From assembly GCF_022808675.1 (NCBI RefSeq), contig NZ_JAKZKV010000015.1, forward strand, positions 34,203-98,202: DNA of 64,000 nt. Direction: 5' to 3'. This document shows, one piece after another, positions 1 to 8,646 of the stretch. The notes below the pieces were generated by a model that saw only the letters and a list, made by a program, of their open reading frames with translations, did not search any database and was not told the DNA's origin. The stretch comes from Parabacteroides sp. FAFU027 (GTDB lineage: Bacteria > Bacteroidota > Bacteroidia > Bacteroidales > UBA7332). A program made the position numbers and the translations under genes. Position 1 is the stretch's first letter. Every line of letters starts with the position of its first letter.

Positions 1-1
1 C

Positions 2-583
2 ATTTTCGTTTCCAAAATGTCACACTGTATCTACGACCTGCTGGCACGTTACATTGCCGGCGAATGGAATGTTGCTATCCCGGTCATTATCAGCAATCAC
101 CCGGATCTACAGACAGTAGCCAAGCGTTTCGGAATTGAATTCCATTGTTTTCCAATCACGAAAGAGACAAAAGCCGAACAAGAAGCGCTTGAGGTTGAGC
201 TATTGAAAAAGCACAAGATTGACTTCATCGTTTTAGCGCGTTACATGCAGGTGGTTTCTCCGAACTTTATCAAACAATACCCGAACCGAATCATCAATAT
301 CCATCACTCATTCCTGCCTGCTTTCGTAGGTGCAAAACCTTATCATGCAGCGTTCGAACGTGGAGTAAAACTAATTGGTGCAACCAGCCATTATGTAACC
401 AGCGACCTCGATGCCGGCCCGATTATCGAACAGGATATTGCCCGTATCTCTCACAAAGACACGGTGAAAACCCTGATTCACAAGGGACAGGATTTGGAGA
501 AAATCGTTCTTTCCCGAGCAGTGGAAAAACATATCGAACACAAGGTGTTGACCTACAAAAACAAAACGGTTTTATTTAACTAA
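2..583 (+). CDS. purU: Formyltetrahydrofolate deformylase PurU (5' end outside window)
   Basis: Hydrolyses 10-formyl-tetrahydrofolate to formate and tetrahydrofolate in the cytosol, feeding formate to purine synthesis. The reading frame is open to the left edge (IFVSK precedes the first in-window ATG at 17), so the gene starts upstream. About 193 residues are present; family members have about 280, so the N-terminal ACT domain and the start of the formyltransferase fold are missing. The catalytic region is clear: INIHHSFLPAF with the Asn/His pair, and TSDLDAGPIIEQD with the Asp. Its last codon lies 40 bases before hisH, so the two may be co-transcribed. Identity is secure; only the start is unseen. 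Confidence 0.93.
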   Translation: MFVSKMSHCIYDLLARYIAGEWNVAIPVIISNHPDLQTVAKRFGIEFHCFPITKETKAEQEALEVELLKKHKIDFIVLARYMQVVSPNFIKQYPNRIINIHHSFLPAFVGAKPYHAAFERGVKLIGATSHYVTSDLDAGPIIEQDIARISHKDTVKTLIHKGQDLEKIVLSRAVEKHIEHKVLTYKNKTVLFN

Positions 584-625
584 TCCTGAGAGTCGAATAT
601 TCCGATTCATCAAGAACTTACAAGA

Positions 626-1216
626 ATGAAAGTTGCAATTTTAAACTATAATGCCGGTAATATCTATTCTGTAAACTATGCATTGAAACGCTTAGGCATA
701 GAGGCTGTGATTACCGACAACAAAGAGGAACTTCAGTCGGCTGACAAAGTAATCTTCCCCGGTGTAGGTGAAGCCGAAACCACGATGAATTACCTTAAAC
801 AGCATCGTCTGGACGAATTGATTGTTAATCTCAAGCAACCGGTCATGGGTATATGTCTGGGGATGCAGTTGTTGTGTCGTCATTCTGAAGAAGGTGATGT
901 GAACTGCCTGAACGTCTTCGATGTGGATGTAAAACGATTCATTCCACAAAAACATGAAGATAAAATCCCCCACATGGGATGGAACAGCATCTACAATCTA
1001 AACGACAAGATGTTCCCCAAAGAGCTGGAAAACGAATTCGTCTATTTCGTACACAGTTTCTATGTGCCGATAAATGATTTCACGGCTGCCACAACGGATT
1101 ATATCCAACCATTTAGCGCAGCTTTGCAAAAAGACAATTTCTACGCTTGCCAGTTCCACCCTGAAAAAAGTGGGAAAGTAGGTGAAGCCATTTTGAAACA
1201 ATTTATCTCCCTATAA
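626..1216 (+). CDS. hisH: Imidazole glycerol phosphate synthase, glutaminase subunit HisH
   Basis: Class I glutamine amidotransferase that releases ammonia from glutamine and channels it to HisF for imidazole ring formation in histidine synthesis. The 196 residues match the family length. The nucleophile Cys lies in GICLGMQLL (about residue 77), and the catalytic His-Glu pair in CQFHPEKSG near residue 178. The oxyanion region PGVGE is also present. It ends 4 bases before hisA, which indicates tight co-expression. The synthase partner HisF is encoded two genes downstream. Confidence 0.96.
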   Translation: MKVAILNYNAGNIYSVNYALKRLGIEAVITDNKEELQSADKVIFPGVGEAETTMNYLKQHRLDELIVNLKQPVMGICLGMQLLCRHSEEGDVNCLNVFDVDVKRFIPQKHEDKIPHMGWNSIYNLNDKMFPKELENEFVYFVHSFYVPINDFTAATTDYIQPFSAALQKDNFYACQFHPEKSGKVGEAILKQFISL

Positions 1217-1220
1217 TCAA

Positions 1221-1940
1221 ATGATCGAACTCGTTCCCGCAATAGATATTATCGAAGGAAAATGCGTACGTCTGACGCAAGGTGACTATAACCAGAAAAC
1301 CGTTTACAACGAAGACCCGCTTGAGGTTGCCAAAATGTTCGTTGACAATGGACTGAAACGCCTTCACCTGGTTGACCTTGACGGCGCAAAAGCTCAGCAT
1401 ATTGTCAATTATAAAGTACTTGAACGTATTGCCAATCGGACGAACCTTATCATCGATTTCGGTGGTGGATTGAAAACTGACGAAGACCTAGAAATCGCAT
1501 TCAACTCTGGTGCAAAAATGGTGACCGGTGGTAGCATCGCAGTAAAGAATCCGGATGTTTTCAGTTCCTGGTTGGAGAAATTTGGTCGTGACCGTATCAT
1601 TCTCGGAGCCGATGTCAAAGACAATAAAATTGCTGTGAGCGGCTGGAAAGAAGAAACCGACCTGCAACTGAATGACTTTCTGAAAAGCTACGTTGATAAA
1701 GGTATTTACAAAGTAATCAGTACAGACATCAGCAAAGACGGGATGTTACAGGGTCCTGCCACAGAACTGTACAAGCAAATAATGGCTGATTTTCCTGAAT
1801 TGTATGTTATTGCCAGCGGTGGTGTGAGTGGTATTGAAGATATCGAGAAACTTGACGAATCCGGTGTACATTCGGTAATCTTTGGAAAAGCCATTTACGA
1901 GGGAAGAATCAATCTTAGAGATCTTAGACGATTTGTTTAG
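1221..1940 (+). CDS. hisA: Phosphoribosylformimino-5-aminoimidazole carboxamide ribotide isomerase HisA
   Basis: TIM-barrel isomerase that converts ProFAR to PRFAR, the substrate of HisHF. It is 239 residues long, typical for HisA. The first strand carries the catalytic Asp ([12 protein letters not shown], Asp9). Phosphate-binding glycine turns are visible as DFGGGLK and ASGGVSG, and the second half carries the second acidic residue region (STDISKDG). It follows hisH after 4 bases. The gap to hisF is 127 bases and is filled by an inverted pair of GC-rich palindromic units. Confidence 0.96.
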   Translation: MIELVPAIDIIEGKCVRLTQGDYNQKTVYNEDPLEVAKMFVDNGLKRLHLVDLDGAKAQHIVNYKVLERIANRTNLIIDFGGGLKTDEDLEIAFNSGAKMVTGGSIAVKNPDVFSSWLEKFGRDRIILGADVKDNKIAVSGWKEETDLQLNDFLKSYVDKGIYKVISTDISKDGMLQGPATELYKQIMADFPELYVIASGGVSGIEDIEKLDESGVHSVIFGKAIYEGRINLRDLRRFV

Positions 1941-1944
1941 GAAA

Positions 1945-2058
1945 CCGCCCCGAACCCCTCCGAACGAGGGGATTTCTGCTCATTATCTTATTTTGAATCT
2001 ATAATAATCTAATAATAGCACCCTCATTCTCCTCCCCTTCGGGGAGGTCGGGTGGGGT
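1945..2058. repeat. Inverted pair of GC-rich palindromic units between hisA and hisF
   Basis: Two REP-like units face each other. The left one (1945-1972) has the tail CCGCCCCGAA and the palindrome CCCCTC-CGAAC-GAGGGG at 1955-1971. The right one (2030-2058) has the palindrome CTCCCC-TTC-GGGGAG followed by GTCGGGTGGGGT, the reverse complement of such a tail. The same design (ACCCACCCC tail plus CCCCTCC/GGAGGGG palindrome) recurs three times around the DUF559 gene at 8.1-8.6 kb. As RNA, each unit would fold into a strong hairpin inside the his transcript. Confidence 0.8.
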
Positions 2059-2067
2059 CTTCATCCT

Positions 2068-2826
2068 ATGTTAGCAAAACGAATTATTCCTTGCCTCGAC
2101 GTCAAAGATGGAAAAACCGTCAAAGGCGTTAACTTCGTGAATTTCCGTGATGCCGGTGATCCGGTTGAATTGGGAAAAATGTACAGTGACCAGGGAGCCG
2201 ACGAATTGGTTTACCTGGATATTACAGCTTCGCACGAAGGTCGCAAAACATTTACCGATATCGTAAAAAACGTAGCGGCAGAAGTAAGTATTCCTTTTAC
2301 CGTGGGAGGTGGAATCAATGAGCTGAAAGATGTGGATCGTCTGCTAAATGCGGGGGCTGACAAAGTATCTATAAACTCTTCGGCACTGCGAAATCCCGAC
2401 CTGATCGGTGAAATTGCAAAAAACTTCGGCACTCAGGTTTGTGTCGTGGCGATTGATGCAAACTTCGAAGCAGATGGCTCCTGGCGTTGTTACCTCAACG
2501 GTGGGCGCGTTCCTACAGATCGCGAACTTTTCACCTGGGCCAAAGAGGCAGAAAGCCGCGGAGCCGGCGAAATTCTCTTCACCAGCATGACTCACGACGG
2601 GGTGAAAGAAGGTTATGCCAATGATGCACTTCGCCGTTTAGCTGAGGAGCTTCACATTCCGATTATCGCATCAGGCGGTGCGGGAAAAAGAGAGCATTTC
2701 CGTGATGCTTTCGAACTGGGTAAGGCTGATGCGGCACTGGCAGCCAGCGTATTCCATTTCGGAGAAATTCCAATGCACGAATTGAAAGAATATCTGCGCC
2801 AGAGCGGTATTGTGGTCAGGTTGTAA
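2068..2826 (+). CDS. hisF: Imidazole glycerol phosphate synthase, cyclase subunit HisF
   Basis: TIM-barrel cyclase that uses ammonia from HisH to turn PRFAR into imidazole glycerol phosphate and AICAR. It is 252 residues long, the usual size. The N-terminal catalytic Asp is in [12 protein letters not shown] (Asp11), and the second in VAIDANFE near residue 130. Phosphate loops VGGGIN and ASGGAGK are present. The ATG follows the right palindromic unit by only a few bases. hisIE, often next to hisF in Bacteroidales, is not present; the next gene is porT. Confidence 0.96.
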   Translation: MLAKRIIPCLDVKDGKTVKGVNFVNFRDAGDPVELGKMYSDQGADELVYLDITASHEGRKTFTDIVKNVAAEVSIPFTVGGGINELKDVDRLLNAGADKVSINSSALRNPDLIGEIAKNFGTQVCVVAIDANFEADGSWRCYLNGGRVPTDRELFTWAKEAESRGAGEILFTSMTHDGVKEGYANDALRRLAEELHIPIIASGGAGKREHFRDAFELGKADAALAASVFHFGEIPMHELKEYLRQSGIVVRL

Positions 2827-2904
2827 TCAGATTGCTTTATCGGTAGAATTCACCAACCATGCAATTTAAAGATTGAAACAGCGTTTAAAATAGAAAAAGA
2901 ACTC

Positions 2905-3630
2905 ATGAAGCTTCTCAAATATATTTTGACAGGACTTTTTCTGACTGCCTTAGGTGAGATTTCAGCCCAGAATTTTATGGACCAGAACCAACCGATGGTG
3001 GACTTTAAACGGTTACACTTCGGATATCTGGTCGGTTTAAATTCTCAGGATCTTCATTTTTCACATACGGGAATAGATCAAAATGGGAACAAGATTTATG
3101 CTGAAATACCGAGTTATAGTCCGGGATTTACAGTCGGATTGGTCGGTGATTTGGCTCTAACACAATATTTCAACCTGAGAGCAGTTCCTTCTTTACATTT
3201 TGGAAGTAAAGATCTTGTTTACAATAATCAATCAGGTGTGACACTAGGTAAAGAGTCTATCAAATCCAATTATCTGATGCTTCCTCTGGAGTTAAAATAC
3301 TCATCGTTGAGATTAAACAATTCCAGACCGTATTTAATGGTTGGGGGAGCTGCTGCTTACGATTTGGCCAGTAAAAAAGACCCGGAAGATTTGATTCGAT
3401 TGAAGAAGCTGAACTACTTTCTGGAAATCGGGGTAGGTTGCGATTTATACTTTGAGTATTTTAAACTGAATCCGGAGTTGAAACTCTGCATTGGATTGAA
3501 TAATGTACTGGATAAAGATAGACCAGAGCTATTTGATGATAAAGGGAATGCTCTTCCAAATCTGCAATACACCAATGCTTTATCAAAAGTAACGTCCAAT
3601 ATGATTGTTCTTTCTTTCTTCTTTGAATAA
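2905..3630 (+). CDS. porT: Type IX secretion system outer-membrane barrel protein, PorT-like
   Basis: Predicted outer-membrane beta-barrel protein of 241 residues with a signal peptide (cleavage probably after ISAQ, about residue 22). Seen directly: an early block FKRLHFGYLVGLNSQD, alternating amphipathic strands, YLMVGGAAAYDL, the block FEYFKLNPELKLCIGL, and a C-terminal strand TSNMIVLSFFFE ending in an aromatic residue as barrels do. These blocks resemble PorT/SprT, a component needed for type IX secretion. That fits the T9SS sorting domains elsewhere in this window. A generic porin-family protein is the alternative. Confidence 0.75.
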   Translation: MKLLKYILTGLFLTALGEISAQNFMDQNQPMVDFKRLHFGYLVGLNSQDLHFSHTGIDQNGNKIYAEIPSYSPGFTVGLVGDLALTQYFNLRAVPSLHFGSKDLVYNNQSGVTLGKESIKSNYLMLPLELKYSSLRLNNSRPYLMVGGAAAYDLASKKDPEDLIRLKKLNYFLEIGVGCDLYFEYFKLNPELKLCIGLNNVLDKDRPELFDDKGNALPNLQYTNALSKVTSNMIVLSFFFE

Positions 3631-3654
3631 AAACAATTAATCGCTATAACGAAA

Positions 3655-3700
3655 AAGAGTGACTTTGTCTCAACCGATTCAAAGTCACTCTTTTTTATTT
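3655..3700. terminator. Bidirectional terminator between porT and the GH3 fusion gene
   Basis: The hairpin AAGAGTGACTTTG / CAAAGTCACTCTT is followed on the plus strand by TTTTTATTTT and preceded by an A-run. It can stop both convergent transcripts. Its right edge reaches the stop codon of the minus-strand gene. Confidence 0.8.
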
Positions 3701-6688
3701 TACCATCGCCTTATAAATGGCTTCCTGAATTAGCGTCCGGGTATCCATTTGACTGAGCTTCTTATTCCAGCTATGCGGATAAACCCGATTGGAAAGAAAA
3801 ATATAAATCAGTTTATTCTCCGGATCCACCCAAAAACAGGTGCCGGTAAATCCGGTATGACCATATGTAGAAAGCGGCGCCGAATCACCTGTTGGGCCAT
3901 TACTCGGTTTAACCGGATTGGGCCTATCAAAGCCCAGACCACGACGACTATCTGAACTTTTCATTTGGGTAAACATACGGCAGGTTTCACCCGAGATAAG
4001 TTGTTCTCCACCATAACTACCTTCATTCAACCACATCTGGCAAAGTTTAGCCAAATCATTGGCATTTGAAAATAATCCGGCATTCCCCTCTACTCCACCG
4101 GCCAAAGCTGCAGTTTCATCATGAGGATAACCGACGATTAACTGGTGACGGAAAAACTGGTCATTCTCCGTCGGTGCAATTCTAAGTTTATCAAAACGTG
4201 TCAGTGGCAAGTAACCTAATGATGAAGCGCCCAATTTTGAATACAGATTCTTAGTTAAGAAGGTATCCAGCTTTTGCCCTGAAACATTCTCAACCATCAT
4301 CCGTAGCAGCATGAAGTTCAAGTCGCTATATACATATTTTTCTTTGGAACCTAGTTTCGTTTTCAACAATCGCTGCATCATCTCTGCATGAAACACTGGA
4401 TTAAGGTAAAAATGGTCTGCTACCTGTACGGTATAGTTTGGTCCCGGTGTTTCAGTTACAAGTTCGGTCTTGAATTTCAGATTCTCAGGAGCAAAAGCAT
4501 CGTCATCCACCTGAATCGGATAGCGGGTAGTTTTTTGCTTGCTTATCAATTCGCCTTTATAGCTTTTCGGTTCAAACAGCATATGGCTGAACGGTAAATA
4601 AGCCGGTAATCCTGATTGGTGGAAAAGAGCATCCCGGACAGTTATGTTTGCTTTATCCGAACCTTTAAGAGCAGGAATAAATTTACCCAATTTATCACGC
4701 AATACATATTTATCCTGGTCATAAAGCAACATCATTGCCGGAACAGTAGCAGCGGCTTTGGTAACTGAAGCCAAATCGTAAAGGTCAGAACTCGTTACTT
4801 CATGGGTATTGGCATAATCAAAATAGCCGTAAGATTTATTGAATACGACTACGCCATCTTTAGCAACCAGAACCTGGCAACCGGGAGTAGCCTGGTTGCG
4901 AATCGCATCATAGACTACTGTATCAATCAGGTTAAGCTTCTGCGAATTCATACCGACTGTTTCAGGCAGGTCATAAGATAAACGGCATTTTTCAGTCTTT
5001 TGACCAGCCCCATAAGCATAGAGGCTATCAGCAGTTACCGGCAAAACTCCTTCTGCTTCTACTCCACCAAATAATAACTGCATGGAGTAACTTCCTGCCA
5101 AAACAGTGTTTTCATAAGCGAGCAAAACTCCACGCGCCTTCGCCACCGACTCTTCATATTGCTCCAGTTTATACGGAGAAGTAAAGAAGGTCAATATCAT
5201 CTGATTATTCCGTCCCAGAGTGTTGGTGATTTGCTTAAGGCGGGCCGGATAATCGGAGCGGTCTGTATAAACTCCAACTATTATGATGTCGAACTGTTTA
5301 AGATTTTCAATGATTTGCGCCAGCTTTTCCTGTTTCGTATCATCAGTTATAGAAAACAAAGTAGTCTCTGCATAATTCTTTGACATATTCTGGAATGTCG
5401 TGTTCTCTTCACCTAAAGCCACAACCGCAATACGATTTTGGTCCAGATTCTGAAGCGGAATAATGTGCTTTTTATTCGACAATAACGTTAGTGACTTTTT
5501 CGTCAGTTTGCGGTTTACCAAATCCGCCTCACGACTATTCAGCCTTGGAGTTAGCCGGTACAGGTCAATCGGTTTGTATTCATTCAGTCCGGCGACATAT
5601 TTATAAGCGAGAATTTTCTTGCATTTCTCCTCAATAATGGATTGTTTGATAGTTCCATTTTCCACGGCTTTCTTTACTGCATTAAATTCTTCAACCGGAT
5701 TGGACGGACTCAAGAGCACATCAATCCCAGCAAGTAAAGCTTTTACACATGGGCTTTCTCCTTTTTGCACAATAGCTTTCATCACCAAAGCATCGGAAAA
5801 AACCAAACCATCAAAATCCAATTCATCTTTTAGTAAATCAGTCACCACATTGTGAGACAAAGATGCGGGCACAGTGTCTTGATCAATCGCAGGCAAATAC
5901 AAATGACCGACCATCATTCCGGCATAACCTTTTTGGATATACTTTTTAAAAGGATAAAGTTCCAATGAATCAAGACGTGAAAGGCTCAAATGTAGCGTCG
6001 GCAATCCTAAGTGAGAATCAACAGATGTATCCCCATGACCGGGAAAATGCTTTCCAACCGAAATAACACCAACGCTCTCCAACCCACGGGCATAAGCCAA
6101 TGCTGCATTAGTCACTTTCTGACGGTTTTCTCCAAATGAACGGATATTAATTACCGGGTTATTGGGATTGTTATTGATGTCAAGCACCGGCGCAAAGTTG
6201 ATATGAATGCCCATCGCCTTGCATTGTTGTCCTACCAGTCGTCCGTATTCATAAATAGAGTGCAGGTCACCTCCTGCCCCAAGGGCAATATTCTTCGGGA
6301 AACGGGTAGTTCCTTCGATACGCATGGAAAGCCCCCATTCCCCATCCAGAGAGATTAAAAGCGGAATCCGGGCCTGCGACTGAAGATAATTAGTCAGTTT
6401 TGCCTGCGTCTCAACGGTAGCTTTGGAAAAAAGAACGCCACCAATCTTCTGATTCTTCACCAGACTGGCAAGTCTTTCCTGATAAGCTTTGGATTGGGTT
6501 ACATCAGCCGTAATCATAAACAGCTGTCCGATTTTTTCTTCGAACGTCATTGATGAAAATACGGAATCAACCCATTGCTGCAATTTTCCGTCTTTCATGG
6601 CTTTGGCCAATAATCCGGGAGTAACCGCATGGGTGTTTAAACCAATAAATAGGAACGTTAGTAGAGAAACGGCAATTCTTTTTATCAT
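3695..6688 (-). CDS. Secreted GH3 (NagZ-type) / class C beta-lactamase-like serine hydrolase fusion
   Basis: Two enzyme domains in one exported protein of about 997 residues with a signal peptide (MIKRIAVSLLTFLF). The first (about 35-370) is a GH3 beta-N-acetylhexosaminidase-type domain with the NagZ signature KHFPGHGD near 215, DSHLGLP, and the nucleophile Asp in VFSDALVM. A linking GH3 C-terminal-like region follows. The last third (about 590-990) is a serine hydrolase of the beta-lactamase/penicillin-binding class: SVTK near 636, YSDLN near 788 and HTG near 940. This pairing suggests peptidoglycan or muropeptide processing in the periplasm or at the cell surface. The ATG at 6688 is preferred over an upstream TTG. 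Confidence 0.9.
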   Translation of the reverse strand: MIKRIAVSLLTFLFIGLNTHAVTPGLLAKAMKDGKLQQWVDSVFSSMTFEEKIGQLFMITADVTQSKAYQERLASLVKNQKIGGVLFSKATVETQAKLTNYLQSQARIPLLISLDGEWGLSMRIEGTTRFPKNIALGAGGDLHSIYEYGRLVGQQCKAMGIHINFAPVLDINNNPNNPVINIRSFGENRQKVTNAALAYARGLESVGVISVGKHFPGHGDTSVDSHLGLPTLHLSLSRLDSLELYPFKKYIQKGYAGMMVGHLYLPAIDQDTVPASLSHNVVTDLLKDELDFDGLVFSDALVMKAIVQKGESPCVKALLAGIDVLLSPSNPVEEFNAVKKAVENGTIKQSIIEEKCKKILAYKYVAGLNEYKPIDLYRLTPRLNSREADLVNRKLTKKSLTLLSNKKHIIPLQNLDQNRIAVVALGEENTTFQNMSKNYAETTLFSITDDTKQEKLAQIIENLKQFDIIIVGVYTDRSDYPARLKQITNTLGRNNQMILTFFTSPYKLEQYEESVAKARGVLLAYENTVLAGSYSMQLLFGGVEAEGVLPVTADSLYAYGAGQKTEKCRLSYDLPETVGMNSQKLNLIDTVVYDAIRNQATPGCQVLVAKDGVVVFNKSYGYFDYANTHEVTSSDLYDLASVTKAAATVPAMMLLYDQDKYVLRDKLGKFIPALKGSDKANITVRDALFHQSGLPAYLPFSHMLFEPKSYKGELISKQKTTRYPIQVDDDAFAPENLKFKTELVTETPGPNYTVQVADHFYLNPVFHAEMMQRLLKTKLGSKEKYVYSDLNFMLLRMMVENVSGQKLDTFLTKNLYSKLGASSLGYLPLTRFDKLRIAPTENDQFFRHQLIVGYPHDETAALAGGVEGNAGLFSNANDLAKLCQMWLNEGSYGGEQLISGETCRMFTQMKSSDSRRGLGFDRPNPVKPSNGPTGDSAPLSTYGHTGFTGTCFWVDPENKLIYIFLSNRVYPHSWNKKLSQMDTRTLIQEAIYKAMVK

Positions 6689-6718
6689 TATCAACAGAAA
6701 ATATTTTGTTTTGCGAGC

Positions 6719-7216
6719 CTATCCTTGCCGGCCAAGCTCTATAACTTCAAGGTCCTTAAATTCACCATTATCAATGGTAAACCTGACCAGTGTGCGCTGT
6801 ACGTGAAAACCATATTTCCCCGCAGCGCCCGGGTTGATATGGAGAAGATTCAGCTTCGGGTCAAACTTTACCTTCAATATATGGGAATGACCGCAGACGA
6901 AAAGCTTCGGTGGATTCTGGAAAATCTCCGGCTTAACCTCGGGCGCATATTTACCCGGATAACCACCGATGTGGGTAATCCAGACATCAGCGCCTTCGAG
7001 CGTGAATCGCTGGTCTTTGGGAAACATGCGGCGAATCTGTTGCCCGTCGATATTTCCATATACCGCACGCAAAGGCTTGATTGCAGCCAACCGATCAGCC
7101 ACTTCTACCGAGCCAATATCTCCTGCGTGCCAGATTTCATCACATTCCCTGAAATAGTATTCGTATTTATCATCCCACCACATGTGGGTATCAGAAAGCA
7201 AACCTATCCTTACCAT
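6719..7216 (-). CDS. YfcE/MJ0936-family metallophosphoesterase
   Basis: Small calcineurin-like phosphodiesterase of 165 residues. All metal-binding blocks are visible: LLSDTHMW (D-x-H), WHAGDIGS (GD), VYGNID (GN-D), CGHSH (GH) and the closing INPGAAG. Family members hydrolyse phosphodiesters with Mn or Ni in the cytosol; the physiological substrate is not known. Its ATG overlaps the TGA of kdsA by one base, indicating translational coupling. A long open frame on the opposite strand is a shadow. Confidence 0.9.
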   Translation of the reverse strand: MVRIGLLSDTHMWWDDKYEYYFRECDEIWHAGDIGSVEVADRLAAIKPLRAVYGNIDGQQIRRMFPKDQRFTLEGADVWITHIGGYPGKYAPEVKPEIFQNPPKLFVCGHSHILKVKFDPKLNLLHINPGAAGKYGFHVQRTLVRFTIDNGEFKDLEVIELGRQG

Positions 7217-8031
7217 CAGAATTTGTTGATGGTTTGACGGATGGCTGTCAGGCGGGTCAATACTCCTTCTAGCAAATCCAACTGAAGCATGTTAGCTCCA
7301 TCCGATTTGGCGTTTTTAGGGTCGGGATGTGTTTCCATAAAAAGGCCATCCACTCCAACGGCAACACCTGCACGGGCAATGGTTTCGATAAGTTGTGGTT
7401 TACCACCGGTCACGCCACTGGCCGAGTTGGGTTGTTGCAACGAGTGGGTAACATCCAGTACCACCGGATAGCCAAAGCTTTGCATCTCAGGAATACCACG
7501 GTAGTCCACAATCAGGTCGTAATATCCGAATGTCGTTCCACGGTCAGTCAGCATCACATTAGGATTGCCTGCATCCACTATTTTCTGTGCGGCAAACTCC
7601 ATTGCAGCCGGTGAAAGAAACTGGCCTTTCTTGATATTGACACAGCGTCCCGTCTCGGCAGCAGCAATCAGCAGGTCCGTCTGACGGCAAAGGAAAGCGG
7701 GAATCTGAAGTACATCAACGTATTCAGCTGCCATCTTCGCTTCATCAGCCGAATGAATATCCGATACTACCGGAATGCCAAAGGTTTCGCTCACTTTGCG
7801 CAATACCTTCAACGCTTTTTCATCGCCGATTCCGGTAAATGAATCATTACGTGAACGGTTCGCCTTGCGGTAAGAGCCTTTGAAAACATAGGGGATATTC
7901 AGCTTATCGGTTATTGTAACGATGCGTTCGGCAATTTCCATTGCCATGGTTTCGCCTTCGATTACACACGGTCCGGCAAGCAGGACAAAATTATTGGATT
8001 CTTTGTGTTTGAGATTTAATGATGGATACAT
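7216..8031 (-). CDS. kdsA: 3-deoxy-8-phosphooctulonate (KDO-8-P) synthase KdsA
   Basis: Condenses phosphoenolpyruvate with arabinose 5-phosphate to KDO-8-phosphate for the lipopolysaccharide inner core, confirming a Gram-negative envelope. It is 271 residues, typical for the family. Recognisable blocks are LLAGPCVIEGE, FKGSYRKANRS, LQIPAFLCRQTDLL, VNIKKGQFLSP, LTDRGTTFGY, DVTHSLQQPN and METHPDP, which hold the PEP-, sugar- and metal-binding residues. It is translationally coupled to the downstream phosphodiesterase gene. Confidence 0.97.
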   Translation of the reverse strand: MYPSLNLKHKESNNFVLLAGPCVIEGETMAMEIAERIVTITDKLNIPYVFKGSYRKANRSRNDSFTGIGDEKALKVLRKVSETFGIPVVSDIHSADEAKMAAEYVDVLQIPAFLCRQTDLLIAAAETGRCVNIKKGQFLSPAAMEFAAQKIVDAGNPNVMLTDRGTTFGYYDLIVDYRGIPEMQSFGYPVVLDVTHSLQQPNSASGVTGGKPQLIETIARAGVAVGVDGLFMETHPDPKNAKSDGANMLQLDLLEGVLTRLTAIRQTINKF

Positions 8032-8079
8032 GGCGTAATTTGTGTATGTGGTTTGTATATTTTTTAGCTATAATAAATT

Positions 8080-8499
8080 CTAAAGCAAATGGTATTCAGA
8101 ATTCCCCTCCTCGGAGGGGTTAGGGGTGGGTTCTTGTTTTGTGTTTTGAATCCACGATTCAATAGTCCTCAGAACATTATTCATGTTATGCTTGACCTCA
8201 ATATCGTCAAAGCGAAGAAACGTAACCCCTTCTTTTTCAAGTTCAGATTGTCGTAGTTTATCTTGTTCAAATTTAAAGTCGTGACTATCTCCATCAACTT
8301 CAATGGCTAACATTAAGTCTTTGCAATAAAAATCAACTATATAATTGAGCATTGGACGTTGTCTGTCAAAATCCATTCCCAGCATTTTCTTCTGCTTCAG
8401 CTCATCCCACAATAACACCTCCGAAAGAGTCATATTCTCCCGAAGCTGTTTTGCCAGTACTTTCAAGTTAGGATTGTATGGAATGATTTTTCTTCTCAT
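8080..8499 (-). CDS. DUF559 endonuclease-like protein embedded in palindromic repeats
   Basis: 139-residue protein of the DUF559 family, which has the restriction-endonuclease/Vsr-like fold. Visible features are LRENMTLSEVLLWDELK, the block VDFYCKDLMLAIEVDGDSH (catalytic-type Glu-x-Asp-Gly and His), LEKEGVTFLRFDD and a C-terminal helix. The last residues, including PTPNPSEEGN, are encoded by a GC-rich palindromic unit (8102-8132), so the repeat has become part of the coding sequence. Two more units sit just upstream of the start (8531-8604). The gene lies between kdsA and miaA, whose roles do not suggest a link. Substrate and function are unknown; nuclease activity is inferred from the family. 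Confidence 0.85.
   Translation of the reverse strand: MRRKIIPYNPNLKVLAKQLRENMTLSEVLLWDELKQKKMLGMDFDRQRPMLNYIVDFYCKDLMLAIEVDGDSHDFKFEQDKLRQSELEKEGVTFLRFDDIEVKHNMNNVLRTIESWIQNTKQEPTPNPSEEGNSEYHLL
8102..8132 (-). repeat. GC-rich REP-like palindromic unit in the 3' end of the DUF559 gene
   Basis: Palindrome CCCCTCC-TC-GGAGGGG at 8104-8119 followed by TTAGGGGTGGGTT. Read on the minus strand it is the tail ACCCACCCCTAA plus palindrome, the same layout as the other copies. It is translated as PTPNPSEEGN. Confidence 0.85.
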
Positions 8500-8530
8500 T
8501 GATTATATAAATCAGTTTAGAGTATCAGAG

Positions 8531-8562
8531 TTCCCCTCCCGGGAGGGGTTAGGGTTGGGTCC
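8531..8562 (-). repeat. GC-rich REP-like palindromic unit upstream of the DUF559 gene
   Basis: Perfect 16-base palindrome CCCCTCCCGGGAGGGG at 8533-8548 followed by TTAGGGTTGGGT. It has the same orientation as the unit at 8102-8132, so the DUF559 gene is bracketed by direct copies. Confidence 0.85.
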
Positions 8563-8574
8563 TGTGAAATATTT

Positions 8575-8604
8575 ACCCACCCCCGACCCCTCCTAGGAGG
8601 GGAG
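8575..8604 (+). repeat. Inverted GC-rich REP-like palindromic unit
   Basis: Tail ACCCACCCCCGA followed by the palindrome CCCCTCC-TA-GGAGGGG at 8587-8602. It is opposite in orientation to the unit 12 bases away, giving a tail-to-tail pair. It lies between the miaA 3' end and the DUF559 gene. Confidence 0.85.
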
Positions 8605-8646
8605 TTTGGTCACATTATATTTCTGCAAATTGCCTTGTTTATCCCC

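Noticed and set aside
6725..7237. 170-residue open frame opposite the metallophosphoesterase gene
   Set aside because: The opposite strand carries all phosphoesterase motifs and is coupled to kdsA; this frame is a shadow.
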